Positions 37,420 to 48,249 of a DNA stretch of 64,000 bases are shown here, one piece after another. The position numbers and the translations under genes were made by a program. This DNA is from Paramecium sonneborni (Eukaryota > Ciliophora > Oligohymenophorea > Peniculida > Parameciidae): the NCBI GenBank assembly GCA_905182985.1, contig CAJJDN010000004.1, positions 559,361 to 623,360 of the forward strand, read 5' to 3'. Position 1 is the first letter of the stretch. Every line of letters starts with the position of its first letter. The notes beneath the pieces were generated by a model that had not been told where the DNA came from, made no database searches, and worked only from the letters and a program-made list of their open reading frames with translations.

Positions 37420-38053
37420 CTTTATGTATTTTAAAAAAATTTATTGTAAAAATAAACTAATTAAAATTACTTCCCCAAATCATTAAATAAACTCTTGCAT
37501 CTATTATATGAATTGATGTTCGCTATATTAAGTGGTTTATTTTATATAAATAGATATTATTGAATAAATCAATATTTGTATCACTAAGAGAATTTTGTAA
37601 AGAAATTTATTTGAATTTTTTAATTAAACTGGTTAAATTAATATCAATTAATCTTCTAAATCTTTTATTGGAAATATTTTAAAATATTCTTTTTAAATCT
37701 TTTTATTTAAGCAGGTAAAATTATAAAGATTTAATTAAAAGATAGAAGGATTTTTATATTTTTTTTGAATAGAAGATATAATCTTCTTTTAGGTCAAATA
37801 TTTTTAAATTTTCATGATTTTTTGGGGAAATATGAGAATCTAGAAAATTTTTGATTTGAAATTTACTATAATTAAGATTTCTTTTAGTCTATTTCTTTAA
37901 TAATATGAAAATTATCAAGAGAGTTAATTATATAGATAAAGAATTAATTGATTTTAGATTAATTGAATATGAATAAAAAGTTATTCTGAATCTATTTGAT
38001 TAATATATAATAAAATAATTTATATAAATAATTATTTATTTGCAAAAGAGAAA
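37420..38053. other. Divergent intergenic region
   Basis: About 630 bp between the channel gene (-) and a small plus-strand gene, so both promoters should lie here. AT-rich with no recognisable element. Confidence 0.5.
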
Positions 38054-38278
38054 ATGGGAATATGCTCATCTAAAAAATAAGAATCAAAAACAAATATTAT
38101 AGTAAGATTAGAAGATCATGTGAAAAGAATTGATTAAAATAATGTTCACGATTAAGCTTTATTAATTTTATATAATAGTAGAAATTAAAGAGTTTGTCAC
38201 TTAAATGAACCAATAATGAGTGGATTCAGTAAATAGTTTTAAAAGACATAAGAGCCTTCTTAAAAAAGCTCAGTGTGA
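38054..38278 (+). CDS. Small probable myristoylated/palmitoylated protein
   Basis: 75 codons, no intron. It begins MGICSSKKQ, a strong Gly-2 myristoylation context followed by Cys for palmitoylation and two Lys. The rest is Gln/Asn-rich with one compact patch (ALLILYNSRNQRVCHLNEP). Too short for a family call. It follows the divergent promoter region of the channel gene and precedes a second small gene on the same strand. Confidence 0.6.
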
Positions 38279-38395
38279 AATAATTTGTAACAATGATTTA
38301 AATGTGATTTGTAATTAATATTTTATGAAATGAAAATAGATAATATAATTTAGTAATAATTATAACAATATATAAGTATATCATCATATTTAGAA

Positions 38396-39246
38396 ATGAA
38401 AAGGCTAATATAGAGTACTGACTTTAATGTGGCAATTCCTATAAGTAGCACAAAACATGCAATTAATGATGGTTTGTTAGTTTATAAAATTATTGATAGA
38501 TTACTTCATGTTCCAAAAATATAAATGTTCATCACCAGCAATTTTAGGGGATGTCTTTCGTTGTAATACACCAGTCTAATCTTAATTATCACCAATCGAA
38601 AATTAATAAAAAAGTTGCTTTTCACTTTTATCAGACAACTGTGATTTTTCTGTTAAAGATGTATCTCGAAAATATAATAACTTATCTCGATAATAAAGCA
38701 TTTAAAAAGAAAATGAAGAAGAAACAGTTAAAATTTAGCGAATTATACAACAGGAATAAATAATTCTAGAAGAATAGGAGATTTTAAATAAAAAATTACA
38801 AAATATCAGATCAGATACATATTAATAATTAGATGAACTTGATAAATGTAAATAAGATTATAAATATTTTAGAATATCTACAAAAGAGATAAGAAATTAT
38901 TAAATAACTATAATTTTCAATTGGCTAATATGGTAGTAATTTTAGGGATAGTTAAATTAAAGAACCACCATTAAAAAGTGCTTTAAAGAAAAAAGAAAAT
39001 AAAAGATAACATACTTAAGATAAATATTAAAATGAATTAAATGATGAAGATTCCTAAGATGACTGGAACTTTATACATTAAGCTAAAATTAATCTTGAAA
39101 AATAAAGAACACATTAAAATACTGACGATGAAAGAACTCCCTCCAAAGTTCGATTTGTAAGTACTAAAGATTCTAATTAGCATAAGAAGATGCGAAAAAG
39201 CATTAATATATCTGATTTAAACATGTTTTAAAAATTTAGGCATTGA
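38396..39246 (+). CDS. Coiled-coil protein with KVRF (PP1-docking-like) motif
   Basis: Introns at 38472-38499 (starting GTTTG) and 38848-38872 give 265 residues. After a ~35-residue start comes FQKYKCSSPAILGDVFRCNT, then a coiled coil rich in Glu/Gln (about 100-165). A basic stretch LKSALKKKENKRQ and an acidic patch DEDSQDDW follow. Near the C-terminus ERTPSKVRFVST contains KVRF, the RVxF-type motif that docks protein phosphatase 1. The first intron is uncertain; without it the gene would start at the internal ATG at 38508. Function unknown. Confidence 0.68.
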
Positions 39247-39281
39247 ATTATTAATCTCTCATAAATACAAATCGAACATCA

Positions 39282-42005
39282 TCATTTTTCATGTGATAAT
39301 AGGGGAGGTTAATAGAAGATACTAGTTTTTGTTTGTTATTTGCTTCTTCTTGGTTAAAACTATATAATTTAAGAACTTCTTGCCACTTATTTCAATCTTT
39401 TTAATTTGTATTGAGTTTTAAATTTTTTAGCTTTATAAAAAATTGTATACTTTCCAATATTTTTTCTATTTAATATTTTAACATATCTTTGAGATTTCAT
39501 ATAATCAAGAATAATTATGGGAAAATTAAATTCGCTAAAATAATATTTAAATTATTCCATCCTATCTATATCACAACATTAAAATTATGGAACAATATCA
39601 TTTATTTTTAATTCAATAGGTTAATTTTAGATTTCAATATTTATTGCAGATAAATTACTATGCAAATCAGTATTATCTGCACTTTTTTTCCCTTTTGTTC
39701 TAATTGTAGGTTCATATGAGCTTTTTTCCTAATCTGGCATTATTTTAGTAACAGATATTTATAAACCATTCTTTTCTCCATTTCTAATTGTTTATTTTGA
39801 TCTTTCTTATGATACTGCTCTATTATAACTTTTATCTAAATATTTTAATGATATTTTCTATTCTTAATGTTATTAATGTTATTATGATTACTATTTATCT
39901 GATGACATAGATTTAAATCTTGATCTATTTCTTTAATAAACTTTTTCTAATGAACTCTCTCTCTCTTCAGGTTTTTCTTCTACTTAATTTGTTTCAGATG
40001 AACCTGGAGATGGAGGATGGAATAATTCTGATAATTCTTCATTATCAAATAATTTTGATTCAGTAATAAATTTGACGCATTGATTACAATTTTCCTGTTT
40101 CCTAATTAATTCAATAATATACTTTAAGTTTAGTTAAAGAATTTTTTGTTTTACGTTTTGATCTATTCTAATATTTTCTTTATTAAAATAAAAAACCTTC
40201 TTTCTTTATTAATTTCTCTAAATCTGGGATATATCTGACATATGGACAATCTGTTATAAAATGAGTAGATTTTAAACAATAATTACACTTCAATCCTGAC
40301 TATATACAAGGTATTTGTAATAATAAATGATCTTTAATGCTAAAAAACTTTTCTTTATCTTCTTAATTAGAATTTAAAATTTCTAGAGTTTCTTTTCGAG
40401 AGATTTTATAAATCTAACTAAATGTCATGCTTTTTGCTGTGCATTTTCTTAATTCACCTGTAAAAAATTCATATTCACCAAAACAATCACCTTTATGCAA
40501 AATACATAATGTTTGTCCACTTTACTGATCAATTAAATTAACTTCACCCTTAACTAAAATATATAATGACAAATCATCATCTAAACAATTTTTATTATAT
40601 ATAATTTCTTAAGGATTAAGATGATGAGATTATAAAGAAAATGCAATCTATTTCTATATTTCTTAAGATAATTGATATTTAAAAAAATAGCAATTTTGCA
40701 AAGGTTTACTTTATATATCATAAATTAATTCTTATCTTAAATTAGGTGTCAGTTTTGAAATAATAGAAGAAATCTAATTTCATAAAAATCTTACAATACT
40801 TCATCATCATTTTTGATATTATCTTGCTCAAAATAAAATTTCAAATAATTTCTAACTTTACTCTGTAATTATTAATTCACTGAATTTTAATTCATATATC
40901 TATTCATTTATACTGAAAATTTTCTAAAATCAAAATATGATTTAAAAATTACTTATATTTTTAAACTCTAATACTGATATTTTGAAGTATCATACCAATA
41001 GAATTTAGAGAATAACCAAATATAGCACTTGATACAATCATTGTTAAATTACAAAAAAGCATTTCATAAGGATTTTAAGGAGTAATATCTCCATATCCTA
41101 CTGTTACCATAGTCATAGTTGACCAATAAAATGAATAATTGTATCTAATCCAAATTGTATCATAATTCATAGTCATCAAAGACATCCAAGTATTATAACC
41201 TATTTCTTCAGTTAATAAAGCTATTTTTTGCCATATACAAGCTGTAATATGAGCAAAAATAAATATTATTAATAAAACTTTAGTTAATTCAAAAAAATTT
41301 TAATATTCATCAAATGTCTCCTATAATTTTTCTAAAAAATGTCTCAATCTTGTAATTGTTATATAAACTTATATCACAGCTAAAACAACAGAAATTGCTT
41401 CAATGTTATTTGAGTAATTAGAATCATTTACAAATAAAATTAGAATTGAGATTAAATCAAATGTTAAATCGGTTTTTACATAATAAATTAATATTAATCT
41501 TCTATTTTCTAAAATAGATCCTTAAACCAGAAGACTTTTATTTGTTTTGATTAAGATATCAATTATACCTATATATCTTAAGAAATTCTCAAAAACTACA
41601 ATCATTGTGTTTGAGTCTGGTTTAAATGAGACCAAAAATGGTCCCCAAAAAGTAATTAACATTATTTGAAGAAATAATACTAATTCCCAAACTAATACAA
41701 AGGTACCTTAAGGAGGAATAATAGGAAGCTTATAAAACAAGCTTCTTTTATTATCTTCTCTATCTTAAGACTTAAGTTTTACGTCTTTCAAGTAACGTTC
41801 TTAGGTAACCGAAATAAAATCTTTATTAATGGACTTTGGAAAAACATATGCTTTTCTTTTAAGTTTTTCTAAAAATGAATTAACTAAAGTTTTAATTATG
41901 ATTAACTAATGTAACTATCTTTAATCATTGTCTTATTATTCAAATTCTTATTTTCCTCTAATTTATTCGGATGTAGGCTATGTTTAATAAATTATAATTA
42001 CTGTA
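39282..42005 (-). CDS. K+ channel with CNBD-like domain and CCHC zinc knuckle (paralogue 2), main part
   Basis: With the 5' exons from 42054-43566 counted once, the gene is 956 residues with five introns; those in this part are 41978-42001, 40924-40952, 40774-40799 and 40094-40121. Six membrane segments surround the filter TVGYGD in FYWSTMTMVTVGYGDITPQN. The CNBD-like fold has YILVKGEVNLI and CFGEYEFFTGELRKCTA, again lacking the Arg of a cNMP phosphate cassette. At 40246-40287 lies C-NY-C-LKST-H-FITD-C, a perfect CCHC knuckle. A ~330-residue Ser/Lys/Gln-rich tail follows, with acidic EELSELFHPPSPGSSE and repeated Gln-His near 39870. It is a clear paralogue of the 34683 gene: pore, CNBD and knuckle flanks match. 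Confidence 0.9.
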
Positions 42006-43290
42006 NNNNNNNNNNNNNNNNNNNNNNNNNNNNNNNNNNNNNNNNNNNNNNNNGAAATCTAATTTCATAAAAATCTTACAATACTTCATCATCATTTTTG
42101 ATATTATCTTGCTCAAAATAAAATTTCAAATAATTTCTAACTTTACTCTGTAATTATTAATTCACTGAATTTTAATTCATATATCTATTCATTTATACTG
42201 AAAATTTTCTAAAATCAAAATATGATTTAAAAATTACTTATATTTTTAAACTCTAATACTGATATTTTGAAGTATCATACCAATAGAATTTAGAGAATAA
42301 CCAAATATAGCACTTGATACAATCATTGTTAAATTACAAAAAAGCATTTCATAAGGATTTTAAGGAGTAATATCTCCATATCCTACTGTTACCATAGTCA
42401 TAGTTGACCAATAAAATGAATAATTGTATCTAATCCAAATTGTATCATAATTCATAGTCATCAAAGACATCCAAGTATTATAACCTATTTCTTCAGTTAA
42501 TAAAGCTATTTTTTGCCATATACAAGCTGTAATATGAGCAAAAATAAATATTATTAATAAAACTTTAGTTAATTCAAAAAAATTTTAATATTCATCAAAT
42601 GTCTCCTATAATTTTTCTAAAAAATGTCTCAATCTTGTAATTGTTATATAAACTTATATCACAGCTAAAACAACAGAAATTGCTTCAATGTTATTTGAGT
42701 AATTAGAATCATTTACAAATAAAATTAGAATTGAGATTAAATCAAATGTTAAATCGGTTTTTACATAATAAATTAATATTAATCTTCTATTTTCTAAAAT
42801 AGATCCTTAAACCAGAAGACTTTTATTTGTTTTGATTAAGATATCAATTATACCTATATATCTTAAGAAATTCTCAAAAACTACAATCATTGTGTTTGAG
42901 TCTGGTTTAAATGAGACCAAAAATGGTCCCCAAAAAGTAATTAACATTATTTGAAGAAATAATACTAATTCCCAAACTAATACAAAGGTACCTTAAGGAG
43001 GAATAATAGGAAGCTTATAAAACAAGCTTCTTTTATTATCTTCTCTATCTTAAGACTTAAGTTTTACGTCTTTCAAGTAACGTTCTTAGGTAACCGAAAT
43101 AAAATCTTTATTAATGGACTTTGGAAAAACATATGCTTTTCTTTTAAGTTTTTCTAAAAATGAATTAACTAAAGTTTTAATTATGATTAACTAATGTAAC
43201 TATCTTTAATCATTGTCTTATTATTCAAATTCTTATTTTCCTCTAATTTATTCGGATGTAGGCTATGTTTAATAAATTATAATTACTGTA
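40769..43290. repeat. 1237-bp direct duplication around a 48-N gap (assembly artefact likely)
   Basis: Bases 40769-42005 recur at 42054-43290 (offset 1285), separated only by N at 42006-42053. No difference was noticed by eye. The block covers the channel's membrane region, so the assembled sequence appears to encode two pores. Merging the overlap gives one continuous 957-codon gene, which is strong evidence that the duplication is not real. Confidence 0.92.
42006..42053. other. Assembly gap (48 N)
   Basis: A run of N separates the two copies of the duplicated block. The flanking overlap indicates that no sequence is actually missing. Confidence 0.95.
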
Positions 43291-43566
43291 TACTCTTTTT
43301 GATTTAGAGAAGGTACAATATGTTTTTATGAATCGATTTGAGGTGAATTAATATATTCATTACTTTATTCTTCAAAAGGAATGTCTTGAATGTCTTAAGG
43401 GGATAATTTTTTTGGAATGATTTATCCTGCAATTAAGTAAGTGTGAAAGGGATTGCATATTTCAGATATTCTACTTGAATCTAGCTATTCAATATGTGTT
43501 ACTTAACATGGATGAATGATTTCCTGGAAATTTATAATCATTTGAATTGTGATCGCTGAGCTTCAT
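42054..43566 (-). CDS. 5' part of the paralogue-2 K+ channel gene (duplicated by assembly)
   Basis: The true start of the channel gene is ATG at 43564-43566. Introns here are 43481-43502 (22 nt), 43263-43286, 42209-42237 and 42059-42084. The unique part (43291-43566) encodes a hydrophilic N-terminus (MKLSDHNSNDYKFPGN). The remainder repeats 40769-42005 and is cut by the N gap within codons after the last intron. This fragment is not a separate gene. A 190-bp divergent spacer separates it from the hexosaminidase gene. Confidence 0.88.
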
Positions 43567-43756
43567 GTAATGATAATAAATTAATTTAAAATCAAAATTT
43601 ATAATCAAAAAATTAGGAAATCTCTGATTTTTGATATCTAAAGTGGAAATTGTTAATTATTTAAAGTCAAACTTGTAGAATTAAAAAAAATAATTCTTGT
43701 TAAGTAGTGATGAGATTATTGATTATAAATTAATTATTAAGTATTAAATATTTTTA

Positions 43757-45470
43757 ATGAAATTGACATCATTGTTATACATTCAATTTCTTTTTTTGGT
43801 TGCTTTTACTCTAATGCCAATGCCCAAAGAATTTGAAAAGGGAGATAAGAAAGTTAAAATTTTATAGAGATGTGCAATAAAGTTCTCATCAGAATAAAAT
43901 TTTCCTGATCATGTATTATAATTATTACGTCATTATCATAAATTAATGACATTAAATTCTGATTGTAAATTTGAAGAGTCCATTTAGAAAAAGAATCTAA
44001 ATGTAGAAGGATAATTAAAATTTAATATTAATTTAGAAAGTGATGAATAACTATATTGGGTTAATGATACTAAGCAAGAAGCTTATACATTAGAGATTGA
44101 TGAAAAGTTGAATATAAATATTAATGCTCTAAATCATTGGGGTTTGGCAAGAGCTATTGATACAGTAAATTAACTCACTGAAAATAATGAAGTAGATAAT
44201 GTAAGATTAATATTAATATTATAAAGTTACCTTTGAAAATTTATGATGAACCTGCTTTTGTATATAGAGGTGTAATGGTAGACACTGCTAGACATTTTCT
44301 ACCATTAAAGACTTTAGAAAGAACGATTGATGCATTAGTAATAAATAAGATGAATGTTTTACATTGGCATATTACAGATGATGAAAGTTTTCCTCTTTTA
44401 TTAACAAATTATAGTTAAATTACAAATACATCAAAACATTGGGAAACTGCTTATTTTACAAAATCTGATGTATCTTATATAATTGAGTATGCATCAATAA
44501 GAGGAGTTTAAATAATTCCTGAAATAGATTCTCCTGCACATGCTTAATCTTGGGGAAGATCTCCAGAATTAGCAGAAATGATTATAACTTGTGGAAGTAC
44601 TATTAAATAATATGGACAATTCGATCCTACATTAGATTTAACTTATGAAGTCTTAAAATCTGTTATGCAAGATTTAAATGATATGTTTGATAAAGTTTAA
44701 TTTATTCATTTTGGTGGGGATGAAGCTAGTAATTCCTGTTTTGATTAAAGACCATCAATTAAAGAATTTATGACAGAACATGGAATAGCAACTTATTTTG
44801 ATCTTTAAGTTTATTATAGATAAAGATAAAAAGATATATGGAAAAATTAAGTTAAATCATCTAAGAGAGTTGCTTATTGGTATAATAAAAATGATTAACT
44901 TCCTGCTGAAGATAATGATATCATTCATTGGTGGGGATTAACTTCATAACTTGTTGATGTAAAAAACAGAAAAAATGATTTTATTTTAAGTGATTATCAT
45001 CCTTTATATTTGGATGTTGGAGTTGGAAATGCTTTTGGTAATGCATATGATGCTTATTAAACATGGAAAGATTTTTATAAATGGTCACCATAACCACCAG
45101 ATGGATTTTAAGGAAATATTTTAGGAGGTGAAGCTCCTTTATGGGGAGAAACTAATAATTAAAATACTCATTTTTAGAAAATGTTTTTAAGATCATCTAT
45201 TTTAGGTGATACGTAATTTAATTAATTATATAAATTAGATTATGGAATCCTAATTCTAAATAAAATGAATAATTTTGGGAATTTACTTAAAGATTAAGTG
45301 AAATGGAAGATAGAATGAACAAATATGGATTTCCTGTGTCTCCATTTACTCATGATTATTGTAAAAGACACACTAAACTATGTTTCCCAACATTATATGC
45401 CGATCAAGAAAATAATCAAACTGTTTAACAATCATCATAATAGTCCGATTTAATTTTGATAAGTTAATGA
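43757..45470 (+). CDS. GH20 beta-N-acetylhexosaminidase, lysosomal/secreted type
   Basis: Introns at 44201-44226 (ending AAAG) and 45213-45238 give 553 residues, matching animal HEXA/HEXB length. A signal peptide opens the protein ([13 protein letters not shown]). A GH20b-type N-terminal domain ends near residue 145. The catalytic barrel starts with [16 protein letters not shown] and [15 protein letters not shown]. The catalytic Asp-Glu pair lies in [13 protein letters not shown], and [13 protein letters not shown] is the substrate-site Trp strand. The enzyme removes terminal GlcNAc or GalNAc by substrate-assisted catalysis, usually in lysosomes. Ciliates also secrete it. All catalytic residues are intact. 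Confidence 0.95.
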
Positions 45471-45895
45471 ATGAAAATTTTTTTAATGTATCAAATTAAA
45501 TTTTTATCAAATAATTATTATTCTTTTCAATTTTTATCAAATTCTTGTTTAATATTCAATATTATACCAATTCTTCTTAAATGGAAAAAGCATTCCTACG
45601 AATTTTAATTCTTTTAATCATTTTTGCTACTATCCTTGTATTAAATAAGATTTTAACTGAAGTGTTGAAAAGATGTTTATTTAAATTTGGAGTTGACTTG
45701 ACTAAATAAATTTAGTGATTTCCATTTTAAAGCTTTGTTTGCAAGAAATACTTTAATCTAAATAATTTCAGTATTTTACATAGGCGGATTAATATAAATA
45801 TCGAATTATATATGATTAAAAAAATGAAATTAAACAATCTAGATGAAAACTTATTTTATTATTTTTTAAATAATATGATTATAAATTTTAAATAT
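45471..45895. other. Convergent intergenic region
   Basis: About 425 bp between the converging hexosaminidase and vWA genes. It includes the start of a duplicated block at 45555. Nothing coding was recognised. Confidence 0.5.
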
Positions 45896-48249
45896 TCAAG
45901 GTCCTCTTTTTTAACCTCTTCCTCCTCTACCTCTATTACCTCCTCTACCTCGTTATCCACCTCTTCCTCTACCACCTCTTTGTTGACCTCTTTTATTACC
46001 ATATTTCTAAACCTTTTGTTTTTTAGGGAAAGTTAATTTAACTTAATGGTGAAGAAGCTGTTGATTTGGTAAATTCTTTATTTAATATTCTTAAGGTAAT
46101 TATTCTGAAATCATTTTTATGTATTAATGAACCACATCTTCATTTCCTAAATATAATTTTGGGAATTTCTTCCATTTTTAAGAAGCTGATTAAATAATTT
46201 ATTCAAGATTTTGACCTTTCAAAATCTCTTATCTTACATATTAATGAAATCCTTATGGAACTTTTCTTCCCCAAGTTTAAATATGTTTTTTATAATCCAA
46301 TCCATTCACTATTAAATAAAATGGACATTATTTTGCCATACAACAATTACTACTCAAACCAGATTTAACATTATATGCAATAGTATTTACATCAATTCCT
46401 TTTTCTTAACACTCTTATTGTAATTACTCATAAGTTAAAGGTTTAACCATCATATGATTTTAAATGAACCATACTGTATACTCTTTTTCTAAAGCATTTT
46501 TAGTGGCTTAAGTTCCTTTTGTTAAGTCTCCTTTATTTTATTATAACAATTCTTTTTATATATCTTTGATATTTTAGTAATTTACTTTAGTTGTAAAGAC
46601 ATCTTTTTCAGGGGTTTTAATGACATGATAAATTAAATGAATGTATTTCTTTTAATCAAATTTAACTCCTTTAAATTATTCATAAAATGTTTCAATAACA
46701 TCTAAAGTAAGTTTCATATCTCTATTATATAATTTATCCTCATTAAAATCAACAGAAGTATTATCATTTTCAAATCTACTTAATAGAACTTACTCTATCT
46801 CTTAAGTTATGGATTATCTAAAATGTCTAACACTAACATGCTTTTCAAAAGTTTGTTTTAATTAATTTTATAAACCTTCTTCATCTTATTTTTCTAATTT
46901 TNTTCAATATTATACCAATTCTTCTTAAATGGAAAAAGCATTCCTACGAATTTTAATTCTTTTAATCATTTTTGCTACTATCCTTGTATTAAATAAGATT
47001 TTAACTGAAGTGTTGAAAAGATGTTTATTTAAATTTGGAGTTGACTTGACTAAATAAATTTAGTGATTTCCATTTTAAAGCTTTGTTTGCAAGAAATACT
47101 TTAATCTAAATAATTTCAGTATTTTACATAGGCGGATTAATATAAATATCGAATTATATATGATTAAAAAAATGAAATTAAACAATCTAGATGAAAACTT
47201 ATTTTATTATTTTTTAAATAATATGATTATAAATTTTAAATATTCAAGGTCCTCTTTTTTAACCTCTTCCTCCTCTACCTCTATTACCTCCTCTACCTCG
47301 TTATCCACCTCTTCCTCTACCACCTCTTTGTTGACCTCTTTTATTACCATATTTCTAAACCTTTTGTTTTTTAGGGAAAGTTAATTTAACTTAATGGTGA
47401 AGAAGCTGTTGATTTGGTAAATTCTTTATTTAATATTCTTAAGGTAATTATTCTGAAATCATTTTTATGTATTAATGAACCACATCTTCATTTCCTAAAT
47501 ATAATTTTGGGAATTTCTTCCATTTTTAAGAAGCTGATTAAATAATTTATTCAAGATTTTGACCTTTCAAAATCTCTTATCTTACATATTAATGAAATCC
47601 TTATGGAACTTTTCTTCCCCAAGTTTAAATATGTTTTTTATAATCCAATCCATTCACTATTAAATAAAATGGACATTATTTTGCCATACAACAATTACTA
47701 CTCAAACCAGATTTAACATTATATGCAATAGTATTTACATCAATTCCTTTTTCTTAACACTCTTATTGTAATTACTCATAAGTTAAAGGTTTAACCATCA
47801 TATGATTTTAAATGAACCATACTGTATACTCTTTTTCTAAAGCATTTTTAGTGGCTTAAGTTCCTTTTGTTAAGTCTCCTTTATTTTATTATAACAATTC
47901 TTTTTATATATCTTTGATATTTTAGTAATTTACTTTAGTTGTAAAGACATCTTTTTCAGGGGTTTTAATGACATGATAAATTAAATGAATGTATTTCTTT
48001 TAATCAAATTTAACTCCTTTAAATTATTCATAAAATGTTTCAATAACATCTAAAGTAAGTTTCATATCTCTATTATATAATTTATCCTCATTAAAATCAA
48101 CAGAAGTATTATCATTTTCAAATCTACTTAATAGAACTTACTCTATCTCTTAAGTTATGGATTATCTAAAATGTCTAACACTAACATGCTTTTCAAAAGT
48201 TTGTTTTAATTAATTTTATAAACCTTCTTCATCTTATTTTTCTAATTTT
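45555..48249. repeat. 1347-bp direct duplication around a single N (assembly artefact likely)
   Basis: Bases 45555-46901 recur as 46903-48249 (offset 1348) with one N at 46902. The frame at 45812-46036 and that at 47160-47384 encode the same 74-residue string, which confirms the copy. The block covers the 3' end of the RGG vWA gene and its downstream spacer. Confidence 0.92.
45896..46901 (-). other. Truncated duplicate of the vWA/RGG gene 3' end
   Basis: This is the last 1006 bases of the gene at 47244-50288, repeated by the assembly duplication and cut at the N. It contains the NCC-x3-KQCPFY motif and the RGG tail but no vWA domain. Not an independent gene. Confidence 0.88.

Noticed and set aside
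45812..46036. Ser/Thr-repeat frame on the plus strand (and its copy at 47160-47384)
   Set aside because: It is antisense to the RGG box of the vWA protein; the Ser/Thr repeats are the complement of Gly/Arg codons.
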